Positions 47,909-59,220 of a stretch of DNA of 64,000 nucleotides are shown here, in pieces; position 1 is the stretch's first letter; each line of letters starts with the position of its first letter. The stretch comes from Erwinia typographi (GTDB taxonomy: Bacteria; Pseudomonadota; Gammaproteobacteria; Enterobacterales; Enterobacteriaceae). The stretch spans positions 78,799 to 142,798 of the forward strand of contig NZ_JRUQ01000016.1 in NCBI RefSeq assembly GCF_000773975.1, in the 5' to 3' direction. The position numbers and the translations under genes are program-made. The notes beneath the pieces are model-generated. The model was given only the letters and a program-made list of their open reading frames with translations. It did not search any database and was not told the origin of the DNA.

Positions 47909-49240
47909 TTACAGAATAAAGCGGCTCAAATCTTCATCGGCTACCAGCTCATCCAGATGCTTACCGACGTAATCAGCATCAATGGTGAAGGATTCTCCGC
48001 TAAGATCGCTGGCGTCATAGGAGATCTCTTCCATCAGCCGTTCCAGTACCGTGTGCAGGCGACGCGCACCAATGTTCTCAGCGGTTTCATTCACCTGCCA
48101 GGCCGCGGCGGCAATCTTACTGATGCCATCTTCAGTGAAGTGAATGTCCACCCCTTCGGTTTTCATCAGCGCCTTATACTGTACGGTAACCGAGGCGCTC
48201 GGCTCCGTCAGAATGCGCTCGAAGTCATGGGTGGTCAGCGCCTGTAGCTCGACGCGAATCGGTAAACGACCCTGCAACTCAGGGATAAGATCCGACGGGC
48301 TGGCGACCTGGAACGCGCCTGAAGCGATAAACAGAATGTGGTCGGTTTTCACCATGCCGTGCTTGGTGGAGACGGTGCAGCCCTCAACCAGCGGCAGCAG
48401 ATCGCGCTGTACGCCTTCTCGCGATACGTCCGGACCGGAGCTTTCGCCACGCTTACAGACTTTGTCGATTTCATCAATAAAGACGATACCGTGCTGTTCA
48501 ACCGCATCAATGGCTTCCTGCTTTAGCTCTTCAGGATTCACCAGCTTGGCTGCCTCTTCCTCAATAAGAATTTTCATCGCGTCTTTGATTTTCAGCTTAC
48601 GCGGCTTCTGCTTCTGGTTGCCAAGGTTCTGGAACATTGATTGCAGCTGGCTGGTCATCTCTTCCATGCCCGGAGGGGACATAATTTCCACGCCTATCGG
48701 CGTAGCGGCCAGATCGATTTCAATCTCTTTATCGTCCAGCTGGCCTTCCCGCAGTTTTTTGCGAAACGACTGGCGTGCGGCAGACGGTTCAGCCGCCGCT
48801 TCTGGCTGTCCCCAGTTGTTTTTCGCCGGTGGGATCAGCACGTCAAGAATACGCTCTTCCGCCATCTCTTCGGCGCGATAGCGGTTCTTCTCAATCGCCT
48901 GAGAACGCACCATTTTAATCGCAGAGTCGGTCAGATCGCGGATAATTGAATCCACTTCTTTGCCGACGTAGCCGACTTCGGTGAACTTGGTGGCTTCAAC
49001 CTTGATGAACGGCGCGTTAGCCAGCTTCGCCAGACGGCGGGCAATTTCTGTTTTACCCACGCCGGTCGGACCGATCATCAGAATGTTTTTCGGCGTGACT
49101 TCGTGGCGCAGCTCTTCGTCGAGCTGCATCCGGCGCCAGCGGTTACGCAGGGCGATAGCCACGGCGCGCTTGGCGTCGTCCTGGCCAATGATGAATCTGT
49201 TCAGTTCGCTAACGATCTCGCGCGGAGTCATTTCGGACAT
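47909..49240 (-). CDS. hslU: HslVU protease ATPase subunit HslU
   Basis: HslU is the hexameric AAA+ unfoldase of the HslVU protease. The 443 residues carry Walker [10 protein letters not shown] near 57-65, Walker B FIDEIDK near 252-258, the I domain (about 110-240), pore loop GYVGK near 91, and the C-terminal SRFIL tail that inserts between HslV subunits. It follows hslV by 11 bases. Confidence 0.98.
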   Translation of the reverse strand: MSEMTPREIVSELNRFIIGQDDAKRAVAIALRNRWRRMQLDEELRHEVTPKNILMIGPTGVGKTEIARRLAKLANAPFIKVEATKFTEVGYVGKEVDSIIRDLTDSAIKMVRSQAIEKNRYRAEEMAEERILDVLIPPAKNNWGQPEAAAEPSAARQSFRKKLREGQLDDKEIEIDLAATPIGVEIMSPPGMEEMTSQLQSMFQNLGNQKQKPRKLKIKDAMKILIEEEAAKLVNPEELKQEAIDAVEQHGIVFIDEIDKVCKRGESSGPDVSREGVQRDLLPLVEGCTVSTKHGMVKTDHILFIASGAFQVASPSDLIPELQGRLPIRVELQALTTHDFERILTEPSASVTVQYKALMKTEGVDIHFTEDGISKIAAAAWQVNETAENIGARRLHTVLERLMEEISYDASDLSGESFTIDADYVGKHLDELVADEDLSRFIL

Positions 49241-49251
49241 AGTTGGGATCC

Positions 49252-49782
49252 TTACGCTTTAGACGGTAATTCTTCGATAGTGAGATTGTGGTTGGTGTAG
49301 ATGCAGATATCACCTGCAATACCCAGTGCTTTTTCCACGATGTCGCGCGCGTCGAGCTCGGTATTTTCCAACAGCGCACGGGCGGCAGCCTGCGCGTAAG
49401 GACCACCTGAACCAATGGCGATTAAATCGTTTTCCGGCTGAATGACGTCGCCATTGCCGGTGATAATCAGGGAGGCATTTTCATCGGCTACCGCCAGCAG
49501 CGCTTCCAGCTTGCGCAACATGCGATCGGTACGCCAGTCTTTAGCCAGTTCAACGGCCGCTTTCACCAGATGGCCCTGGTGCATTTCCAGCTTGCGTTCG
49601 AAGAGTTCAAACAGAGTGAAGGCATCCGCAGTCCCGCCAGCAAAACCGGCAATGACTTTGTCATTATAAAGACGACGCACTTTTTTCACGTTGCCCTTCA
49701 TTACGGTATTGCCGAGGGTAGCCTGGCCATCACCGCCAATTACTACCTGGCCGTTGCGTCGTACACTTACAATTGTTGTCAC
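49252..49782 (-). CDS. hslV: HslVU protease proteolytic subunit HslV
   Basis: HslV is a proteasome-beta-like threonine peptidase forming two stacked hexamers. The 176 residues start at GTG 49782, giving [14 protein letters not shown]; removal of Met exposes the N-terminal nucleophile Thr. [15 protein letters not shown] and [16 protein letters not shown] are conserved. AAGGGG lies about 8 bases before the GTG. Length is that of the E. coli protein. Confidence 0.97.
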   Translation of the reverse strand: MTTIVSVRRNGQVVIGGDGQATLGNTVMKGNVKKVRRLYNDKVIAGFAGGTADAFTLFELFERKLEMHQGHLVKAAVELAKDWRTDRMLRKLEALLAVADENASLIITGNGDVIQPENDLIAIGSGGPYAQAAARALLENTELDARDIVEKALGIAGDICIYTNHNLTIEELPSKA

Positions 49783-49872
49783 GGGCAGACCCCTTGTTGC
49801 AGTCAGAAGATCGCCCCGCAGCTCAGCTACGGGGCATTGATGCAACCAGATATGGGGCGGCTTTGAAGGGTT

Positions 49873-50781
49873 TCAACCCCCAACGGCGAGAGGAATACAA
49901 TTTGAGTGGCCGGAGCCGCGCAGGCTTTTCAGCGTGCTTTCAGCGGCCGGACGGCTGTTATACGGGCCAATGACCACGCGATTCCAGCCGCCGCCGGTGG
50001 TGATTCGGCTCTCAAATCCTTCAAAGGCCAGCTGAGCACGGATAGACTCGGCCTGGTCGGTTCCTTTGAACGATCCGCACTGCACCATCCAACGCTGGGA
50101 TTTTTCAGCCTCCTTCGGTTTGCTCTCGGCCTTCGGCTGTTGGGCGGTCTGTGCTGGCGGCTGTCGGGCTGGCTCGCGGGTGACCGGAGCGACTGGCGTT
50201 ATCGGGGCTGGTCGGGTAGCTTGCTGCTGTGGCTGGCGAGACTGTTGCTGCGGCTGGCTCTGCTGCTGTGGCAGGCGAGACTGTTGTTGCAGTTGGCTCT
50301 GCTGCTGCTGGCGTTGCAGGGTCTGCTGACGCTGCGCCGGGGTCTGCTCGTTCCACGGCACTTCGTTCAGCTGCGTAGGCTGCTGACGCATGTCGGACTG
50401 CATCTGCTCCAGCAGCTGGCGCTGCTCGTCGGTCAGCTGAGTCTGGGAGTGCACTTCGCCGCCGGATGAGGGTTCAACCGGCGTCGGCGCGATAATCTGC
50501 CGGTTTTCCAGCTCTTTAATATAGCGCCAGCGCTCCTCCGGCTTGGGCGGCAGGCCGTTACCGACGGCTTTATGATCCGGGATGACCTGCGCTTCTTCTT
50601 TTTTATGATGGGCAATAAACCACAGGCCGCCGACAAACGTTACCAGTACGGCAACGGCCAGCACCACCATGATTTTTGATACACCTGAACCACTGCTGCG
50701 CTTTTTAGTACTGCGACTGTTGGTCTTCTTGCGACGCGTCCCTGTCGAACGCCCGCGGCCTACGTAATCTTTTTGTGCCAC
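49873..50781 (-). CDS. ftsN: Cell division protein FtsN
   Basis: FtsN triggers septal peptidoglycan synthesis. The 302 residues start at GTG 50781 (MAQKDYVGRGRS, the family start) with a basic cytosolic tail, one membrane helix (about 37-57, MVVLAVAVLVTFVGGLWFI), GNGLPPKPEERWRYIKELE, the conserved QLTDEQRQLLEQMQSDMRQQP essential helix region, a Gln/Pro-rich repetitive linker (about 135-195), and a C-terminal SPOR domain (about 227-302, WMVQCGSFKG) that binds denuded glycan. The linker differs strongly from E. coli. Confidence 0.95.
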   Translation of the reverse strand: MAQKDYVGRGRSTGTRRKKTNSRSTKKRSSGSGVSKIMVVLAVAVLVTFVGGLWFIAHHKKEEAQVIPDHKAVGNGLPPKPEERWRYIKELENRQIIAPTPVEPSSGGEVHSQTQLTDEQRQLLEQMQSDMRQQPTQLNEVPWNEQTPAQRQQTLQRQQQQSQLQQQSRLPQQQSQPQQQSRQPQQQATRPAPITPVAPVTREPARQPPAQTAQQPKAESKPKEAEKSQRWMVQCGSFKGTDQAESIRAQLAFEGFESRITTGGGWNRVVIGPYNSRPAAESTLKSLRGSGHSNCIPLAVGG

Positions 50782-50950
50782 TATCGTTCCGCTAATAATC
50801 AATGAAAGGTGGGTAGCCGGGAAAAAGTGAGCGCGCCCGGCTATTAGCACGTCATGTTACTCAAGGGCCGGAAGTTTGACCAGCGGGGATACTCCTAAGA
50901 ATCTACTGATTCTTAAATTTTCGCCCGTACCTGAGGGAATTTTTTGACTT

Positions 50951-51988
50951 TTAGTCCTTTTCCCGCAGGGACGGAGCGGTACTACCACGAATTTTTAGTT
51001 CAAAATCCAGCAGGCGCGAACCGCTGTTGACGGTTTTCCCCTGGAGCTGTTCCAACAGGAGCAGCATCGCTTCGCGGCCAATATTGAACCTTGGCTGGGC
51101 AACGGTGGTGAGCTGAGGATCGCTGTAGCGGGAAAGCTCAATGTCATCAAAACCAATCAGCGACAGATCCTGTGGAACGCGCAGCCCCATAATTTTTGCC
51201 TGCGACATCGCGCCGAGCGCCATGATATCGCTGTGACAGAACAGTGCATCCGGGGGCTGAGGTAACGTCATCAGCTGTTTCATCGCGCGCGAACCGGCGT
51301 CAAATGTAAAGTCGCCGCGCACAATATACTGTGGATCGACCGCAATGCCGCTGCGCCTTAATGCCTGGATGTATCCCTGAAGGCGATACTGGCACAGGGG
51401 CATATCCTGCGGCCCGGCGATACAGGCGATACGGCTATGGCCGAGCTTCAGCAGATGATTCACCGCTTCAAAAGCCGCCGTCAGGTTATCGATATGTACC
51501 GTGGGGAGTTCAAGCTCAGGCGCAAATTCGTTGGCCATCACCATCGGCGGCAGGTTACGTTGCTCTTCAATGCTGGTCTCGAAAGGAACCTGTGAGCCCA
51601 GCAGCACCATGCCGTCGATCTGTCGGGTCATGACCAGATTGAGAAAGGATTTTTCCTGCCGGTTCTGATGGGCGCAATCACCGATCAGCACCAGATAGCC
51701 CCGGTCGGCGGCAACCACTTCAATACCGCGGATCATTTCGCTGAAAAAAGGATCGCAGATGTCCGGCACAATCACCAGAATAGTGCGGGATTCGCTGCGC
51801 CTGGCGCTGCGGGCCATGGCATGGGGAGAGTAGCCTACGGCAATCACCGCCAGCTCGACTTTCTTACGCGTAGCGGCAGAGACCTTTTCTGGGTTCATCA
51901 GGGCGCGCGAAACGGTCGCCGTTGATACGCCTGCTTTCTCAGCCACGTCCTTCATGGTCGCGCCTGTTGTCTCTTGATTCTGCTCCAA
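50951..51988 (-). CDS. cytR: Transcriptional repressor CytR
   Basis: CytR is a LacI-family repressor of nucleoside uptake and catabolism genes that works with CRP and is relieved by cytidine. The 345 residues show the helix-turn-helix TMKDVAEKAGVSTATVSRAL and hinge (to about 65), then the ligand domain with VPDICDPFFSEMIRGIEV and NEFAPELELPTVHIDN. TTG 51988 is chosen as start because AGGAG lies 7 bases before it and the pre-HTH tail then equals E. coli; GTG 52003 is the alternative. Confidence 0.93.
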   Translation of the reverse strand: MEQNQETTGATMKDVAEKAGVSTATVSRALMNPEKVSAATRKKVELAVIAVGYSPHAMARSARRSESRTILVIVPDICDPFFSEMIRGIEVVAADRGYLVLIGDCAHQNRQEKSFLNLVMTRQIDGMVLLGSQVPFETSIEEQRNLPPMVMANEFAPELELPTVHIDNLTAAFEAVNHLLKLGHSRIACIAGPQDMPLCQYRLQGYIQALRRSGIAVDPQYIVRGDFTFDAGSRAMKQLMTLPQPPDALFCHSDIMALGAMSQAKIMGLRVPQDLSLIGFDDIELSRYSDPQLTTVAQPRFNIGREAMLLLLEQLQGKTVNSGSRLLDFELKIRGSTAPSLREKD

Positions 51989-52181
51989 CGCTTTTCTCCT
52001 CACGCCAGCTTCAGCTGACCTGACATTTGGCTATGATTCTCGTAATAAACAGGCCGTTCCAGGTCCGTTTGCAGGCTAACTAACTCTATTTATCAGATGC
52101 GGCGGCAGGCCGTTACTTAATTTGCATAAAAATTGTGACGAGTGCGACTTTTTTCGACGTCGCTCGCAGCGTCCAGCCGTT

Positions 52182-54548
<2,367 letters not shown>

Positions 54549-54595
54549 CTAATCCTGGCACGGGAGAGCGACACGGCCTTAACTGAGGTTTTCCC

Positions 54596-54811
54596 ATGAA
54601 AAAAGGTATTCACCCTAATTACGCTGAAGTTACTGCTAAATGTTCTTGCGGTAATGAAATCAAAACCCGCTCAACCGTGGGTCACGACCTGAACCTGGAC
54701 GTCTGTGGCAACTGCCACCCGTTCTACACCGGCAAGCAGCGTGACGTTGCAAGCGGTGGTCGTGTTGATCGCTTTAACAAGCGTTTCAGCCTGCCTGGCA
54801 GCAGCAAGTAA
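54596..54811 (+). CDS. rpmE: 50S ribosomal protein L31 (zinc-binding type)
   Basis: L31 bridges the two ribosomal subunits. The 71 residues keep all four zinc ligands (C16, C18, C37, C40 in CSC...CGNC), so this is the C+ form made when zinc is plentiful; a Zur-controlled paralogue would be elsewhere. It is a single-gene unit between priA and the two-partner secretion operon. Confidence 0.98.
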   Translation: MKKGIHPNYAEVTAKCSCGNEIKTRSTVGHDLNLDVCGNCHPFYTGKQRDVASGGRVDRFNKRFSLPGSSK

Positions 54812-54851
54812 GCCGCCTGAACGAAACGGCCTCCGTTTCGGATGCAGTGAA

Positions 54852-54878
54852 AAACCCAGCTCAGGCTGGGTTTTTTTA
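54852..54878 (+). terminator. rpmE terminator
   Basis: AACCCAGC-TCAG-GCTGGGTT followed by T7. Confidence 0.92.
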
Positions 54879-54884
54879 TGGCTA

Positions 54885-54919
54885 AAAGAAAAAAGGCTCC
54901 GCGGGAAGCTGGCGGAGCC
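54885..54919 (-). terminator. Terminator of the two-partner secretion operon
   Basis: GGCTCCGC and GCGGAGCC form an 8-base stem; on the minus strand TTTTTTCTTTT follows. It lies 53 bases past the tpsA stop. Confidence 0.8.
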
Positions 54920-54971
54920 TTTACAAGCTAGCGGAGGTCAGTCTGCACCAGCCGGGATTTCAGCATTTTTC

Positions 54972-56477
54972 TTAAGCGGCTTTAAGTTCTTCTGGCATTT
55001 CTGTTTCATCCAGATCTTCTGGTTCTTCAGCGGTATTTAGTTTAATTTCTTTCACTTCAAGATTTCCGCTCATTTCATCGACCGTTTTAATTTTCGGCGC
55101 CTCCACTTTCAGCAAATCTGCTTTGACAGTGCCATTTTGACACGCGAACCATAAGAAGCATTTGGCCATTAAAATTTCACCATCAGTCTTAAGAGTAAGC
55201 GTCTTGCTCTTAAGCGTGCCATAATTAGTGATCGCGTTTTTTCCATAAATACTCATATCGTTAGTTGCGGAAATCAGGCCGGTATTTTCTAATCCTAAAG
55301 AGCTGATGTCTACCTCTCCACCACTTATTTCGGTACGGTTATTGACCTTCATCGCAACGACAGTGGTTTTTCCAGTAGACGTAATGCTGCCTTTGTCATT
55401 ATTCACGCTATTAGTCGCTGTCAGTAAAACTGCATTTTTTCCAGAGATCGTACCAAGATTATTGATGCTACTAAAGAAAACTGGCGAACTTTCGCCACCG
55501 ATACTGCCGCTATTAATCAAAATGGCATTCTCTGACTTAATGTTTCCTGAGTTGCGAATATCCTGATTAGCGTTGATGACAATATTTCCAGTGTTGCTGG
55601 CTAATTCTCCGGTAGAAGAATTTTCAATATTTTTTACCGAAGTTAAGTTAATCGAATCAGCCTTCATCGAGCCTGCGTTCGTGATGGCCCCGCTGGCTGA
55701 AATGAAAATTTTATCTGATTGTAATATCCCGGTGTTATTGACGCCAACGCCCGCTGAGGTGGAAACCAGTACAATCTGATCGGCCGTAACGCCACCTAAT
55801 GATTTCACATCAATACCGGTACCCTGATACTGTGCAAGGGGCTTTATGTCGCCATTGGCGACAGTATATTGATACATACCGGCAACTGCGTTCAGGGCAC
55901 CGGTTTCAACTTTACCGTTGAGAATAATTTTTTCAGCCAGAATATCGGTAAAGCTATTCAGGTTTTTTAATCCGCTATTCTCAATGGTAATCTTACCTTT
56001 AAGCACGTTATAGTTAGTCAGGGCGCCATCCTTGAACACGGGTGTTCCAGTACTCAGCGTAACCCTGTTGCTGTTAATGAAGCTGCAGCCTGAACAGGTG
56101 ATGCCATTGGGATTGGCGATAATGACATCGGCCCGCTGTCCGGCGACCTCAAGGAATCCATTTAATTTTGATGCTTTGTTTGAAATGACCTCGTTCAGAA
56201 TGACTTTAGCCGACTCATTAAGCTTCCTGTTTTTCGGTATGTTGCCATTAGGACGATAAATATCTTCGATGCTGTTGTTCAATATGGTGCCTTTAGGACC
56301 CACATTAAATTCTTTTAACATGTTATGGGATAATCCATTTGCATTCGTCTTATTGATGTTGATAACAGTAGCGCCGCTGGTATGAATATAACTCGGGGAA
56401 TTTGAATCGGCATAAACTGCGCCGGAGAGCAGAGCCGCAGTCGTGGTTAAAGAGAGTAAGTTAAATTTGGCGTTCAT
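54972..56477 (-). CDS. Short TpsA exoprotein with filamentous-hemagglutinin secretion domain
   Basis: A 501-residue secreted protein: signal peptide (about 1-23, ...LLSGAVYA), then the TPS/haemagglutination domain (about 27-280) with NPNGITCSGCSF (about 120-131), the family NPNG box and its CxxC, followed by FhaB-like beta-helix repeats rich in Asn, Gly, Ser and Thr (to about 430). The C-terminus has CFLWFAC near 438 and an acidic tail (EEPEDLDETEMPEEL). It lacks the long repeat region, pretoxin motif and toxin tip of CDI or FHA proteins, which usually exceed 1,000 residues. Role as a small adhesin or surface protein is inferred. It lies 71 bases after its transporter gene. Confidence 0.85.
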   Translation of the reverse strand: MNAKFNLLSLTTTAALLSGAVYADSNSPSYIHTSGATVININKTNANGLSHNMLKEFNVGPKGTILNNSIEDIYRPNGNIPKNRKLNESAKVILNEVISNKASKLNGFLEVAGQRADVIIANPNGITCSGCSFINSNRVTLSTGTPVFKDGALTNYNVLKGKITIENSGLKNLNSFTDILAEKIILNGKVETGALNAVAGMYQYTVANGDIKPLAQYQGTGIDVKSLGGVTADQIVLVSTSAGVGVNNTGILQSDKIFISASGAITNAGSMKADSINLTSVKNIENSSTGELASNTGNIVINANQDIRNSGNIKSENAILINSGSIGGESSPVFFSSINNLGTISGKNAVLLTATNSVNNDKGSITSTGKTTVVAMKVNNRTEISGGEVDISSLGLENTGLISATNDMSIYGKNAITNYGTLKSKTLTLKTDGEILMAKCFLWFACQNGTVKADLLKVEAPKIKTVDEMSGNLEVKEIKLNTAEEPEDLDETEMPEELKAA

Positions 56478-56548
56478 AATTAATCCTTTAATGTAATGTT
56501 GTGACTATTTACTGCTGGTGATATTCAGTCCAGGACTGAAAATTCTTA

Positions 56549-58276
56549 TTAATAGTTCCACCGTAATGAGAAGCCCAGCGTCAGAGGATCGGCATGGAAT
56601 CCTGCTGGTTTTGCCAGGGGAACCCCGGCGAAAAATTCATAGTTTGTCCGCCACTGCCTGCCCCGCAGGCCAGCTATGCTACCAACCAGCGTATTTCCGC
56701 CAGCGTAATCCTGGCTGCTTTTTCCCAACGTCTGGCCAATATCGAGCCCCAGATAAGGCTGCCAGGATTTCCCAGGTTGTAACCAGGTAAGATCGTTACG
56801 CCAGTACCAGCCCTGATTTTCCTGCAGACTGTAACGACCGTCGAAGCCGCGCACGGTCCAGCGGTTGCCAATGGCAACGTTGTCTATTGAAGAGATATGG
56901 TCTGGGGTAAGCTGCAGATTAAAATGAGGGGCAAAGTTAACTATCTCATCCAGTACGCTGAACGTCGTTGATGCCTGCACGTCCAGTATGACGATCCTTC
57001 CTTCGCGATCCGCCGCGCCATGCTTTTGCTCCTGAATGGCGCTGCTGCCAAACCAGGGCATCTTTTTCTGATAGCTCAGACTGGCATCAACAACGGTATG
57101 CGTAAAATAGTGCTGATGCTCCAGGATGGCTTTCCACCCGGCGCTTTTTTTCTGCATGATGCCGATTGCAGTATCATTATAAAAGTGGTCAGACCCATTA
57201 TTGAAGACTTGTAATCCAAAGGTCGATTTCTGTTGTTGCGTGTGAGAAAGAAGCCGGTTTAACTGTACGCTGTAGTAATGGCTTTTATTATTCAGCATCC
57301 AGTCTGACCAGTTTCCCTCAACGTACTGCTGGTAATGAGCGTGGCTGGCGTAGAGATCTAACCCCCAGTAGCCCCAGGGAACGGAATAGCCAATAGATTT
57401 GTTACTGCTTCCCCTTTTATCATTGCTGAAGTCAATGTTTCGGCTAAAGGAAAAATATAACGTATCGCTGAGTGACGTGAGATTATTCAGGTAAAATGCC
57501 GCTCCACCCTGATAACGCCCGGCAGATACGTTTCCCGCATCGTTTGCCCACGCGCTTACCTGCCAGTATTTATCTTGCTGGCGATCGATATAAATATCGC
57601 TTTCGTTTTTATTCTTACCCGGTACGACGTTAATTTTTGCACTGGAACCTGCAACACGCTGTAAATTGAAAACACCCTGTTCAAGATCGCTCAGGTTGAT
57701 AATATCACCTTCCCGGTAAGGAAGCGTGGTTGTCAGATTAATATAGCTGCCGTTACTTTTATTAAGCAGAATCTTTCCCACTTTACCATAGTCAATATCG
57801 AAATTTAGTTCACCCTTATTCAGGTCTTGATCCGGCAGGTTAAGTCGCGTAGTGACGTAACCCATACGAATTATTTCGTTCTGCAACGCGAGGGCCAATA
57901 TGCCTATTCCTTTTTCTCCAAGACATTTTCCCTGGGCCTGGTCGGAAAAACTGCGTAATTTTTGTTGAATATGCGTTTGGACGTTCTTCGTAAATGAAAC
58001 CTTATCGATTTTGAAACAGCGTGCTTCCTGTGGAAAAACGATGCTAATTTTTTTAGCCTCCTTTTTCTTCGATGATATTTCCTTTTCTTCTGGTTTTAAT
58101 TGCTCGCGAAGCACTTTCTCCTGAGCCATCTGGTTTGTTATCTGGCTATTCAGTTTTATATCTGCATTGGTGGGCCGTGTTTTTCCCTCTTCTGCCAACG
58201 TTCCTGTAGAAAGGAATAGAACCGTTAAAAAAGCACCAGGGAGGATAAAGCGTCTGATGGTGGAATTTTTGTCCAT
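56549..58276 (-). CDS. TpsB outer-membrane transporter (ShlB/FhaC/HecB family)
   Basis: A 575-residue two-partner secretion translocator that exports the neighbouring TpsA across the outer membrane. It has a signal peptide (to about residue 29), a Lys/Glu-rich linker, a POTRA module (about 70-210; CFKIDKVSF, CLGEKGIGILALALQNEIIRMGYVTTRL split over the two POTRAs), and a 16-strand barrel (about 220-575) ending in an aromatic residue (FSLRWNY). The VRGFDG lid-loop motif is near residue 470, followed by WYWRNDLTW. All TpsB hallmarks are intact, so the operon is probably functional. Confidence 0.93.
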   Translation of the reverse strand: MDKNSTIRRFILPGAFLTVLFLSTGTLAEEGKTRPTNADIKLNSQITNQMAQEKVLREQLKPEEKEISSKKKEAKKISIVFPQEARCFKIDKVSFTKNVQTHIQQKLRSFSDQAQGKCLGEKGIGILALALQNEIIRMGYVTTRLNLPDQDLNKGELNFDIDYGKVGKILLNKSNGSYINLTTTLPYREGDIINLSDLEQGVFNLQRVAGSSAKINVVPGKNKNESDIYIDRQQDKYWQVSAWANDAGNVSAGRYQGGAAFYLNNLTSLSDTLYFSFSRNIDFSNDKRGSSNKSIGYSVPWGYWGLDLYASHAHYQQYVEGNWSDWMLNNKSHYYSVQLNRLLSHTQQQKSTFGLQVFNNGSDHFYNDTAIGIMQKKSAGWKAILEHQHYFTHTVVDASLSYQKKMPWFGSSAIQEQKHGAADREGRIVILDVQASTTFSVLDEIVNFAPHFNLQLTPDHISSIDNVAIGNRWTVRGFDGRYSLQENQGWYWRNDLTWLQPGKSWQPYLGLDIGQTLGKSSQDYAGGNTLVGSIAGLRGRQWRTNYEFFAGVPLAKPAGFHADPLTLGFSLRWNY

Positions 58277-58615
58277 AAAATGAGTTCGACTCGCTGACGT
58301 CCATGTTTAGCGCAGAATGGTAGGCTCCCTGACCGTATTTAAACAATAGTAATAATTCCAGATATTCTTTTATTGATTTTTTGAATCTGAGGTCGTTTTA
58401 ATAAAAACGCTGGAAGGAATTAAGATAAAATAAATTTTTTCAGTGCGGCACTATTAATGTGATAGCGATCTTATTCAGGTTTATGGCGTTTTAGATCCGC
58501 CAGAGAAAGTGGGGAAGGTGAGAAAAAGGGGGAGGGGCAGCAGGCTCTTGTGAAGAAAGGCCTGCTGGCCTTCAGGCATCGGGAAGGGGTGATTCCTGCG
58601 CCGGTGCGATCTGCG
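58277..58615. other. Intergenic gap between tpsB and metJ
   Basis: No gene is supported in these 339 bases. The left part (58277-58480) is AT-rich and must hold the tpsB promoter, read to the left. The right part is GC-richer; a short stem, AAGGCC with GGCCTT at 58557-58572, may help end the metJ transcript. E. coli carries yiiX between rpmE and metJ; no trace of it is visible here. Confidence 0.5.
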
Positions 58616-58933
58616 CTAGTATTCCCAGGTATCGGGGTCGACGCCCATCTCACGCATTATGGCTTTGGCTTCTTCCGGAATTTCATCGCTGCGTTCTTTG
58701 CGCAAATCGACATCATCCGGCAAAGGCTGGCCGGTAAAAGCGTGCAGAAAAGCCTCGCACAGCAGTTCGCTGTTGGTGGCATGACGCAAGTTGTTGACCT
58801 GACGACGCGTGCGCTCATCAGTCAAAATCTTTAATACTTTCAACGGAATGGATACCGTAATTTTTTTAACCTGTTCGCTTTTCTTGCCGTGCTCAGCGTA
58901 CGGGCTGATATATTCGCCGTTCCATTCAGCCAT
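58616..58933 (-). CDS. metJ: Methionine repressor MetJ
   Basis: MetJ is a ribbon-helix-helix repressor that binds tandem met boxes with SAM as corepressor. The 105 residues contain the DNA-binding ribbon [15 protein letters not shown] (about 22-36) and the conserved [26 protein letters not shown] split over helices A and B. It is divergent from metB, with four met boxes in between that can control both. Confidence 0.98.
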   Translation of the reverse strand: MAEWNGEYISPYAEHGKKSEQVKKITVSIPLKVLKILTDERTRRQVNNLRHATNSELLCEAFLHAFTGQPLPDDVDLRKERSDEIPEEAKAIMREMGVDPDTWEY

Positions 58934-59129
58934 GGGTTACCTTAGTCATCATTAAAATTGAAAATACCCTTGTTCCTGAACGTCATCGCCCGTGACTTTT
59001 GGGTATATACAGGAATTCGGCTAATTATGCCCGAAGTTGGCCGTCATCACACCGTGACGAAACCATTTTCTGTCGGCTATAGCGACATAATCTTAACGGT
59101 TATTGTCGGATTGCTCAATCTATACGCAA

Positions 59130-59161
59130 AGACATTTAGATGTCCAGATGTATTGACGTCT
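59130..59161 (+). promoter_or_regulatory. Four tandem met boxes upstream of metB
   Basis: Four contiguous 8-base units resemble the consensus AGACGTCT: AGACATTT, AGATGTCC, AGATGTAT, TGACGTCT. They lie about 60 bases before metB in the metJ-metB interval. Confidence 0.88.
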
Positions 59162-59220
59162 ATCGCCGCCCTGTTATGCTAGTGGCTCTTCTTTATTCAC
59201 CAGTCAGGAATTTATGCACC

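Noticed and set aside
50066..50469. Cys/Leu/Trp-rich plus-strand frames opposite ftsN
   Set aside because: They come from the antisense of the Gln codon repeats in ftsN, not from a real gene.
54972..56477. Contact-dependent inhibition (CdiA) toxin gene
   Set aside because: The protein has no pretoxin motif or toxin tip, and no cdiI-like gene follows before the terminator and rpmE.
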